Assembly: GCF_013368755.1 (NCBI RefSeq)
Contig: NC_049564.1
Span: 1,372,001 to 1,436,000, forward strand
Origin: Talaromyces rugulosus
Taxonomy: Eukaryota > Ascomycota > Eurotiomycetes > Eurotiales > Trichocomaceae
Direction of reading: 5' to 3'
DNA length: 64,000 nucleotides
A program made the translations under genes and the position numbers. Of the stretch, positions 24,235-33,187 are shown piece after piece. Position 1 is the stretch's first letter; each line of letters begins with the position of its first letter. Below the pieces are notes generated by a model. It was not told the origin of the DNA. It saw only the letters and a program-made list of their open reading frames with translations, and did not search any database.

Positions 24235-25615
24235 GGTGACGTCGCTCGGTTGACGGTGTTTAGAAAAATTGGTAGCGTAGATGCTTCAAAAGCTCAGCCG
24301 GTCAGTCTGCAGATCCAAGATCCAAGATAGCTTGATGGCAGAATCGCAGGGCGCAGTTATTGGCGATAATCTAGTCCTACAAGGATGGTCCTCGGGAACT
24401 GTCGCATCAAGCATTGACGGTCAGATTGGTCTCGTGTCTTTTTTGTAAGGCAGGATGGAATTACCAATAAACGATTGAGATAATGAACCAGTATAAGTGG
24501 CGAAAATCGCGCCTTGGTAGTTTGCGCAGTTGCAAACGGGGGCGGTTCGCGGTTGTTGTGTGTGGCGCGAGGATGGGCGGATAGGCTACCAGACGTCACC
24601 CGCGACAGCAAAATCCAAGCACCAACGGACGAGCGGGGGGGTTCTACAACAGACGAAGGGTAGAGGATGCTATCGCAGACAGCTTCAGACAGCTGCGCTG
24701 CAACTGATTGATGACTCGGGCAGCTGAGATAGAGCCACAGGTGTTGAGAGGGAGGCGGGGGGGGGGGGAGGAAGCTGGTGGAAGGCTGGTTGGTGAGAAG
24801 AGGAGATGGAAAAAGGTCAGTTGGGGACTTTGCGAGGTGCAACCGCCAGATGGCGGCCAAATGCAGCCTGGGCCACTGGGCCACAGCACCACAGATGGGC
24901 GGGACCCACCTGCGACGGTTTCGGCTAGCCGGTGGAGCCTAGCCGGGGAGGTTCTTGCCTTCTCTGAACTTGGCTGCACTTCGCACCTGCCCGAAGTTGC
25001 TGCTGCGGACCCCGGCACATCTTGCCCGATTGGGACTAGCACGGAAGGCGCGGACTCGGCTGCCGCTCGGGCCAGGCGCGTTCTTCTGTCATGCATTGAG
25101 AAGAGTCGATATATACAGAGTCCTATACAGAGTACGTACTACACAGAGCAAAGGGCTGATTGACTGTAGTCAGAGCTGGGACATTTTGACGACCTGTAGT
25201 ATTGCTATCTGGATTGGCCAGTATATGCAGCAGCACATAATATGTTAGTATTTCTGGAAAATAACATTTTCCTGCCCATTTGATAGAGCAAGTATAACAG
25301 TAATGCAACGACTCATGATGCATTACATAATCGGTTCCGTCGAATAAGACATAAATGGCCGCCTCTCATTGGCCGAGATGCGCCGCAGGGCCCACCCGGC
25401 TTGGCAAGGCTTGGCAGGGATCCCCCCTATTCCGCGTCACTGGCCGGCTCAGCGTTTTCCGCCCTGGTGTGATGGGCCCCGGCCCGGATCTTCTGTTGTT
25501 CCGGGCTGCTTCCTAAAAATTAATGTATCCCGCCACTTGGTACTACTACTACTTCTTGGAACTCCCCTGACTGCAATTGCACCTTGGTTTTGATCCATCC
25601 ACGCACCCCGACACC
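24235..25615. promoter_or_regulatory. divergent promoter region, rcoA / erg3
   Basis: 1381 bp between divergent ATGs. GC-rich around 24590-25090, with a G-run at 24759-24771. Several overlapping ORFs of 60-175 codons on both strands show no family similarity and shadow one another; I treat the stretch as regulatory. Confidence 0.55.
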
Positions 25616-26744
25616 ATGGACGTTATCCTCGAGGTATGGGATCTGGTGATTGGCGATCGCCTGTACGCCGCAACTTTGCCAGCAACCCTCAAATCGTCGC
25701 CGTCGCTGTCGACTTTTATCCAGGATGCAAACAATACTCTGTCGCTCTTCGGCGATGCTCGTTCATACACCTACGAGCCCGCCTCCAGCTACCTGTATCT
25801 TGAACCGTCCAAATATGCCTATCTGAGCATGTGGCCTCGCGACAATATATACAGACAGGCGTCGAGCTTGTTCCTGATTACATGGTATGCCTGCTCTCTC
25901 ATACTCTGTTACTCTGTACTCCGCGCCAATATGCTAACGTTCGATGCGTGTTAGGATTTTTGGCGTTCTCATCTATTTCTTCTTCTCGACCCTTTCTTAC
26001 ATCTTCGTTTTCGACAAGACCACCGTTAATCATCCCAAATACCTCCGCAATCAGATGCGTCTGGAAATCGCGCAAACAATGAGATCCATGCCTGTCATGT
26101 CTATCCTCACCACGCCTTTCTTCTTGGCCGAAGTCCGTGGCTACGGCAACATGTACGACACGTTCGACCAGGAACCTTTCCCCTACTACAGTGTCCTGCA
26201 GTTCCCCTTGTTCATTCTCTTTACCGATCTGTGCATCTACTGGATTCACCGTGGCCTCCATCATCCGTTGATCTACAAGACTCTGCACAAACCCCACCAC
26301 AAATGGATCATGCCAACCCCGTATGCGTCGCACGCCTTCCACCCCATTGACGGCTGGTCCCAGAGCATTCCATACCACGTCTTCCCGTTCATCTTCCCGC
26401 TTCAGAAGTTTGCTTACGTTCTGCTCTTTGTCTTTATCAACTTCTGGACCATCTTGATCCACGATGGCGAATATGTTGCCAACAGCCCTGTTATCAACGG
26501 TGCCGCTTGCCACACTATGCATCATCTCTACTTCAACTACAACTACGGTCAATTCACCACCCTCTGGGACCGTGTCGGCGGTAGCTACCGGAAACCCAAT
26601 GAGGAGCTCTTCCGACGCGAGACCAAGATGGGTAAAAAGGAGTGGGAAAACCAATCCAAGGAGATGGAAACCATTCTCAAAACTGTCGAAGGTGAAGATG
26701 ACCGCCAGTACCTCGGCGAAAAAGACACAAAGAAAAGGATCTAA
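25616..26744 (+). CDS. erg3: C-5 sterol desaturase Erg3
   Basis: A 352-residue ER membrane di-iron enzyme that introduces the C5-6 double bond during ergosterol synthesis. Exons 25616-25884 and 25955-26744. The fatty-acid-hydroxylase-type histidine boxes are all present: WIHRGLHHPLIYKTLHKPHH, ASHAFHP and HTMHHLYFNYNYGQ. Hydrophobic segments occur at about 85-110 and 185-210, and another follows near 245. The start MDVILEVWDLVIGDRLYA is the first ATG of the frame; anything upstream would need a non-ATG codon. Loss or mutation of this gene in fungi is known to affect azole response (family knowledge). Confidence 0.96.
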
Positions 26745-27258
26745 GTCGACCCGACATACTTTCCACATTAATTACTGGCTGTGAAGCTGTTTCTTGTACG
26801 GCAAAATTTCAGGATGAAACAGACACGTCTCGAATCAATCGATAATGAAGGAGGGGGGGGCTTGTCTTTGAAAGACAAGATAGGGGAAGACTTGTTGGCG
26901 TGATGGATGTCGCGTTTTCTATTTTTTGGCCATGAACTTATGCCAGCAACGCTGCGGCTAGTTGCACCTTGATTTGACTTACAAAATTATTAATAACGGG
27001 CCTCTTATCATCGGCGCGACACTTTGTCGAAAAGATTGTCGTGCTATGAGACAAGGCGTCCACCTGCATTCAAATGTATATAGATGATATTGGTACATAC
27101 GCACATATTGATGTTGCAAATGCATTGAGATTGTATTTTAGTGAAGAGAATATCTTTCAGGCTTTGTGCAGGTTGCGGTACGTATTTGTAACTAACTGGT
27201 TATACTTAACAACCATCTATCGACATCCGCGGGTGGTGAGATCGGTCCTTCTCCCCCC
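26745..27258. other. intergenic between convergent erg3 and monooxygenase genes
   Basis: 514 bp containing both 3' ends; AT-rich, no gene seen. Confidence 0.6.
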
Positions 27259-28803
27259 TCACAGCTTGCTCTGCCCCCTCGCCTCCAACATCCAACCCAT
27301 GTATTTTTCCTGCATCGCAGGCGTCACCCCCGTCACAGGATGAGCCGGCTCTTTCCCGCCGTTCAAATACTTGGCCACAGCTTCGTCGGCATGGGCCTCG
27401 ACGTCGTACCCATAGACGTCAAGAACAGTCTGGGGGTCGCCGTACAGGTTCGCGCTTCGGACATAATACTTGCCCTCGAGCTCCGGCGCCATTGACCGGT
27501 CGCGCGCCTGTTGCTCTGGCCCATCAGGGAGCATCCACAGTGCCCCGTTGATGAACGAGACCTGCTGCTTAGCATACGCCTTTGGCATTCGTTCTTGCTC
27601 GTATAGTGATATCGCTTCTTGCAGCTTGAGTTTGCCCTGCACGACAGATCCGATGCATTTGGCTAGGAAGGCCCCGTCTTCCATCGACGTCGCTGCGCCT
27701 TGAGCCATATGGTTGACCATGGAATGCGCGGCGTCGCCCATTAGCACGACATTCTTCTTCGGCGAAGACCAGCTCTTGAGCGGGCCGGTAACCATGAGTG
27801 GCCATCGAGACTAATAATAATATGTCAGAACGGACCGGATCATGTGGCTTATCAGGACTTACCGTTTCGGTTATCATGTTTACAATCCGTTGGATCCGAG
27901 GATCAAAGTCTTTGTATTCCCGATACATTTCTTCAATGGGGACGTCACTCTCGGTTGCTCGAAGTTTTTCTGGCCGATGATGAGACAAGACCAGGTTAAA
28001 GTCCTTCCCAGCGCTGATGGGGTATGTGATAATATAGGCGTTTGGAGCCATCCAGACCTCCATCGTGAGTTTGTCGATGAGTGTCTTTGATATCGGGTCC
28101 TTGCGGATCTGCTCATAAGGGACAATTGCACGATATGCGCAGTTTGTGGTAGGTGGTTCGGGGGCAACGTTGGGAAACAGCGCCTTTCGCACAATACTAT
28201 TGATTCCATCGGCGCCTATTACAAGATCAAAGGTATACTTGGACCCTTTATCAGTCGCCACAGTGACTTGCTCAGTCTTGTCAAAGTCGACATGGACGAC
28301 TCGAGACGCTATATGGATCTGTGCGCCATGTTCTTTGGTGATTGTTGCGAGACCTTCATGGAGGTGTGCACGATGAACAACCCACCACGGACGGTTCAAG
28401 TTATGTTCCAGCGTGGCAATCTCTGTGTGTCCCACGAGCGTTCCATCCTTTCGTCGCATATTGAGTTCCTCGAATTGCACGAGGTTCTCTCCAATGACAT
28501 CGGCAACTTTCCATCGCTGAAGTAGGATAGAGACATTGGGTGTCATTTGAATCCCAGCACCGATCTACACAAGTCAGGGTTTCGTGTCAGTGTTCTTGTT
28601 TATGACGGAGATAATTCAACGTACTTCTCCCAATTCCTCAGCGGCTTCCAGTACCGTCACCCGAGCGCCTGCACGGCGAAGTGCGATGGCTGCGGCCAGG
28701 CCACCGATACCGGCACCCACGATGCCTACGTGAATATCACGAGTCTGGGATTCATGGTCAGTCACAGAAAGGGGATTGCTGGTAAATATTGGCTATGTAC
28801 CAT
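27259..28803 (-). CDS. FAD-dependent aromatic monooxygenase, salicylate hydroxylase-like
   Basis: A 458-residue class A flavin monooxygenase, likely hydroxylating an aromatic acid or related substrate with NAD(P)H and O2. Exons 28803-28801, 28744-28625, 28564-27863, 27810-27259. The first exon is the ATG alone: no in-frame ATG precedes the conserved N-terminus, but a 56-bp intron (donor GTACAT, branch site GACTGAC, acceptor CCCAG) joins ATG to ACTCGTGATATTCAC. The result, MTRDIHVGIVGAGIGGLAAA, begins with the FAD dinucleotide-binding GxGxxG. Further motifs are GAGIQMTPNVSILLQRW, the DG motif VIGADGINSIVR and the GD motif VLMGDAAHSMVNHMAQGAA. It shares a promoter with a divergent alpha/beta-hydrolase, suggesting one catabolic route. 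The natural substrate is unknown. Confidence 0.88.
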
Positions 28804-29197
28804 GGTTGCAGAGATATATCGAAATATAATATTGCTGCAATGTTTGAAAGTCGGAGAAAAAAAGGGGGGGGGACCACGTTTGACTACGCAACAGCTTTGA
28901 CCAAGACTCAATCAGGATTCTTCCCCTTGTACTAATTCTTTTGTTCTACTTCATTCTCTTATATTTATATAGTTTTGTCGGAACATTGACCGAAGAGCGC
29001 GGACTTCGGCCCAGCCGGGGAGGGCGGGGGGACTTCGGGACGAGGGCAACGACGACAACGCGGGGAAAGAGAGATGTGATGCAATACGAAGTAATTATTA
29101 AGGGCCCCGTCGAATTGATCTTGAATATTATCTTCTTCTGTAACAGTTTGGTCTGAGTATCTTGTTTCGACCTCGCTATATCATCATTCCCTTCAAA
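28804..29197. promoter_or_regulatory. shared divergent promoter with CTTCGG half-sites
   Basis: 394 bp between the monooxygenase and hydrolase ATGs. A GC-rich island stands out: inverted repeat CCGAAG-N8-CTTCGG at 28990-29009, then a third copy inside GGGGACTTCGGGA at 29028-29040. CGG triplets in this arrangement are what Zn2Cys6 regulators bind. The same 13-mer occurs, inverted, before the Zn2Cys6 gene at 33.2 kb. Confidence 0.6.
28990..29040. promoter_or_regulatory. putative regulator-binding cluster (CTTCGG x3)
   Basis: Three CTTCGG/CCGAAG half-sites in 51 bp, lying about 190-240 bp from the monooxygenase ATG and 160-210 bp from the hydrolase ATG. The spacing suits an upstream activating sequence for both genes. 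Confidence 0.5.
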
Positions 29198-30247
29198 ATG
29201 ACTGTCTTGAGACAAACCCTAAAGGTTCCTCATCTCGGAGGAACCACCGTCGGCTTTCGCTCCTCTGCTTCTGTTCTTGACCCTGCAAAGCCAACTTTGG
29301 TGCTAGTGATCCCATTTACGACAACTGTAGACTACTACGCACCCGAGTTTGAGGACACGACGCTTACGAACAAGCTGAACCTGATCGCAATCGAGCCACT
29401 GGGCCATGGCGCAACTCGTACAGGCAGCGAGGCATTCACATACTGGGATTCGGCGCTTATCAATCTTCAGCTTTTGGAAATTCTGGGTGTTGATCGGGTG
29501 TTTGCAGGGGGCACGTCCCAGGGTGGATGGATAGCCGTGCAGATGGCGTTGCTGGCACCGCAAAAGGTCAGCATTCTCTTCCCAGTTTACTTTTGGTCTT
29601 TTTTTTTTGTAAAAATAACTTTTTATAGGTCCAAGGACTGGTCCTGATCGGCACATCAATGGACTCCGAGTCACCCCAAAGCCGGGACCTAGGCTGCTGG
29701 GATGGTCCTTCGGCGACATCAGGCTTTGTTAAACTGGGAGCGGACATGAGTCCTCAACACGACGACTTTGAGCCTGGACAGGGCTACTACGACTTTCTCA
29801 TGGAGATCGGGTATGGAAAGGGTCTTGATGCATCGCTAAGATCATTCTGGGAGGAAACCATCAAGACCACGTACCAGGGAGATGAGGGTAAGAGACGGAT
29901 TTGCATGGCTGCAATCAATCTGGCCAGTCGAGATGGGCTGTATGAGCGCTTGCCATATGTCAAGTGTCCTGTGATTTGGTTACATGTGAGTTTTGACCAG
30001 AAACAAAAAAAAAAAAAAAAAAAAAAAAACATCCAGAGCTGACGATGATGATGGCAAGGGAACTGCGGATGTGGTGTTTAGCTTGGCAAATGCACAGGAA
30101 GGCATCAAGCATTTTGTCAATTCGCCAGAGGCGCGGCTTGTCCCGTTAGACAAGGGGGTGCACTTTTTGAGCTTTACGCATCCGAGGGAGGTTCATGAGA
30201 ATATCCTCGAGTTTACGGCGCGGTGGAGTCGGCAGGGTCGTTTGTGA
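29198..30247 (+). CDS. alpha/beta-hydrolase, esterase/enol-lactonase-like
   Basis: A 304-residue alpha/beta-hydrolase. Exons 29198-29566, 29629-29985, 30059-30247. The nucleophile elbow is GGTSQGGW (serine at about residue 112), the acid lies in WLHGTADVVFS (aspartate) and the histidine in LDKGVHFLSF, giving a complete triad. An oxyanion-type HG-like region is seen in IEPLGHGATRTGSEAFTYWD. The second intron contains a 20-plus A-run (30005-30029), a CTGAC branch site and an AAG acceptor chosen to keep WLHGTADVV in frame. Divergence from the flavin monooxygenase gene suggests hydrolysis of a substrate or product of that pathway; this is inference. Confidence 0.87.
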
Positions 30248-30666
30248 GGTACATAAGTACTTGAGAGTATATATAAGTTTGCTCTGTTTGGTTTCCCAGC
30301 CTTCATATTTTATCATTGGACAAAGTACAGACAAAGAAAGCCAACATTGAAGCCCCACAGTATTGCATGTATCAAATAGAAACACCTTAACAATCCTGCA
30401 GGATTTCAGGGCGTTGTAGCAAGGAGCAATAAGAACGGGGCAACCGGGCAACAGGGCAAACAAAGACTTTATACTCTATATTCATAGATCTAATCAGATC
30501 AGATATGTAAACTATACAACATTTCAGCCAGTGTTTTTATAATATCAACTATCCACTTACCACACATAAATATATATGCAAAAGAGAAGCATTTTTGTAA
30601 GTTCATAGCCAGCACAATGTGAAAATTTTACATATTTCCTAATTAGGCGCCGCTCAATGAACTGAT

Positions 30667-30788
30667 GGGCGATTGGTCTAGTGGTATGATGCATCATTCG
30701 CATGATAGATTTTATATATATCCAGCTCTTTGCTGGTTAAGATCGTCACCATTTGATGAGGTCCCGGTTTCGATTACCGGATCGTCCA
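30667..30788 (+). tRNA. tRNA-Ala (CGC) with 50-nt intron
   Basis: Folded by eye: acceptor GGGCGAT/ATCGTCC with discriminator A at 30788, D-arm GTC-TAGTGGTAT-GAT, anticodon stem CATCA/TGATG, loop TTCGCA|T with anticodon CGC at 30699-30701, variable loop AGGTC, and T-arm CCG GT-TTCGATT-ACCGG with five perfect pairs. The intron 30703-30752 sits at the canonical position after nucleotide 37 and contains a CCAGC/GCTGG hairpin. Base pair 3:70 is G:T, the alanine identity element. The D-arm and body look close to fungal tRNA-Pro, so it may be a re-identified gene or simply share that background. No CCA is encoded, as expected. Confidence 0.8.
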
Positions 30789-31622
30789 GCCTGCTTAGGC
30801 AGGATACTTTTTTGCTACTGCTGACAGACACGGCCCGAAAATCTATCAAGCTTCGTTGGTCCGGGATGACCCAAGGCTGGAATTCCGGAATTCCGGACAT
30901 CCTTTGACTTTTCCGGCGTCTTTTTGTGTAGGTGCCGGAGGGCGCGAGAATAGAATGCGGGGCCTAATTAACGGAGTCCGGGTTTCCTCAATCTTAACTC
31001 TTACTCACATTATCCATTATACGACCTATTATGACTTCTAGTTTCACACCTTTTTTTTTAAAGTTTGTTCATATTGAACATTTATCAGCTTTTGGCCATT
31101 ATTCAACAGATCTATCCTCAGCTTCATTTGTTCTCATTACAGGTCCCCAGTCCTTACCCCCTCCCCCTCTTTTTTCTTTTTTCTGTGGAAGAAATATATA
31201 ACAAAAGAAAGAAAGAAAACCTAATGGGAGAGCGTGCAACATTTGATTACAAAGCTCGTCGCAATGAAGAAATAATGATGAAGCCCTAACCTTCCAAGCT
31301 TGGTAGGTAGCCGCCCGGTCTTAATACTGGTTTATCTGCTAGCAAATACTAGTAGTTACATGGTATTGGAACAAGACAACTGATATATTCTTGCTGGTAA
31401 ATAGTAGTTATTGAATAAATATTAAATATATGTGTTGTGTCCCACAAAAATTATAGATTCCGAAAATAGCCTAGTGTACTGGAATGAATTTGGTTGAATG
31501 GTTGTGGTTCACCAGGCTGTCATGGGATCTCTATTATTTGCAATTCACACATCATTGTCAGTGGACAACTTCCTCTTCAATCTGTTTGTTGTCGTCTTAC
31601 GCCCTTGGCTGCTAGACCACCA

Positions 31623-31967
31623 ATGTTGACCCTCAAGAGAGCGACGATGTCCAAACTGAGTATCCGCTCCAAGTCAGAAAAGATGAAGAAAGACCAGGCT
31701 GCCTTCCCTGTGATGATATTTTCCTTTACAGGCGACAAGCACGGTAGGATCACACAAGCTCATATGAATGTAAACTTCCTTGTTATACGAAAGACTAGAT
31801 TCTATGATTTCCACCCTAGGAAGGATGCTCATTTGGATCTTTTTCTTCAGTATATGACGAGCCAATTGCAAGGAATGACTCGGATCCTCAATCGTTCAGA
31901 AATTGAGTCGAGCCTTGCTGAGCAGTCGTATGCAATCGATCACCTGGAAGCCAGCGGAGACATTTAA
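31623..31967 (+). CDS. orphan ORF related to the fragment at 38.09 kb
   Basis: Codes for 114 residues from the ATG at 31623; the frame is open upstream to 31494. Contains FSFTGDKHGRITQAHMNVNF, RFYDFHPRKDAHLDLFLQYM and the end SYAIDHLEASGDI. The last 13 residues recur, slightly changed, in a separate frame at 38090-38133 (SYTIDHLEASGDI), so this is one of two copies of a repeated coding segment. No known domain is recognised. It may be a truncated relic rather than an active gene. Confidence 0.35.
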   Translation: MLTLKRATMSKLSIRSKSEKMKKDQAAFPVMIFSFTGDKHGRITQAHMNVNFLVIRKTRFYDFHPRKDAHLDLFLQYMTSQLQGMTRILNRSEIESSLAEQSYAIDHLEASGDI

Positions 31968-32316
31968 TCTGGTCTTGTTTGAAATGAAGGGTTGTTTTCT
32001 CCTAATAGGCTACAATTGATACCGGGGGTGAGTATCTTATCATGCTAACATGAATGAAGCTGTTTTTAATGTTAGACAAAATAAATGGTTTTGAAGGAAC
32101 CATCAAAAACACTTTTAATATGCAACTCGTAGTTTGCTCCGCTGCAACAGGCTGGTGCCACAAAAATTCGCGTAGACCGCCTTGAGACTACCCTTGACCC
32201 CTTCCTCTTTTTCTTGCCTGCACAGTGTGTCTAACTGGCTCTATCTTTGACTTTATCTTCTATCTCTGCTACCCTACAGTCCCTCGACCTCAACTGATTC
32301 CTCGACACTAATAGAA

Positions 32317-32553
32317 ATGACTTCACGCAGGAGACAGGTCTTACCTAAGGAGGAAACCAATGCGAATGGGTTTCAGATTCCAAAAGACCTAGTTACTCTC
32401 AACCGACTCTTCGACTCAGCGAAGAACATTCTGGCCATCGTCGAGGCCAAAAAGCACCGCCGTGAGGATAAAGCTGAAAATACCATGATGCAGGAGGCTG
32501 TTGAGGTGGCTGCTTGGGTACTTAGTCAAGATCACAAGCTCCCAGCTCTTTAA
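32317..32553 (+). CDS. hypothetical 78-residue protein
   Basis: ATG-initiated, intronless frame preceded by a pyrimidine-rich leader resembling a fungal 5' UTR. The product starts MTSRRRQVLPKEETNANGF and contains a charged helical segment AKKHRREDKAENTMMQEAVE. No family recognised. Small size and isolation make it uncertain. Confidence 0.35.
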   Translation: MTSRRRQVLPKEETNANGFQIPKDLVTLNRLFDSAKNILAIVEAKKHRREDKAENTMMQEAVEVAAWVLSQDHKLPAL

Positions 32554-33109
32554 TGGACAGTGAGTGTATCTTTCTCGCAAATGGGAAATAAATACCGATT
32601 CGGTTATAGCAAAATCCTCATATCGCAAGACTAAGACGAGACGTGGGTTACGTTTATCAGCTATTCTAATGACTACCTCGGCTATTTGGACCCTGAGAAG
32701 GGACAAGTCACGACAAACACCCACATGACCATGCAGTCAGTAGGCCCTTTCCCGACTCAAAGGCACCGTGATATGTGGAGTCTGGCGTGGCTGATAACCG
32801 CAATTTCGCTCCGGTGCTGATGTTAGGGGTTGTGTTTCAAGGCTGATGACTGCTTGTTTTTGGGGTTTACCCTTTACATGTTCTTTACTTATACATGTTC
32901 ATGCAATTAGTTCCATTGATAGTGCATTTAGAACAAGAAAGAAAAACTTTCATCTACCCTACCAGGACCCTTCATGTGAAATATAGCATCGGAGAATCTC
33001 ACGAATACTAATCGATATTTATAATATATCTACTTGAAGCTACTAAAGGTCTTACCCATTTAGAAATAAAAACGTCGGTGCGCACCTAAAGCGGGAGTGG
33101 CGGGTGCCC

Positions 33110-33122
33110 TCCCGAAGTCCCC
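33110..33122 (-). promoter_or_regulatory. 13-bp match to the enzyme-pair promoter site
   Basis: Reads GGGGACTTCGGGA on the minus strand, identical to 29028-29040. It lies 66-78 bp before the first ATG of the Zn2Cys6 gene, compatible with autoregulation. Confidence 0.5.
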
Positions 33123-33187
33123 GTCGCCCGTCCACCCCGGATTCCCCGGATTCCCATCCACCACCCACCAGCATAGCATATGCATGC

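Larger units (their letters stand above)
30248..33187. other. 2.9-kb accessory intergenic region
   Basis: Between the hydrolase 3' end and the Zn2Cys6 gene. Contains the tRNA-Ala (30667-30788), two orphan ORFs described separately, and AT-rich sequence. A tandem ATTCCGGA-type repeat is seen at 30881-30898. Confidence 0.6.

Noticed and set aside
24357..25248. Several overlapping ORFs on both strands between rcoA and erg3
   Set aside because: GC-rich DNA lacks stops by chance; none shows a family motif, and they contradict each other.
25899..26768. 289-codon minus-strand ORF
   Set aside because: It is the antisense shadow of erg3, whose histidine boxes and full length are clear on the plus strand.
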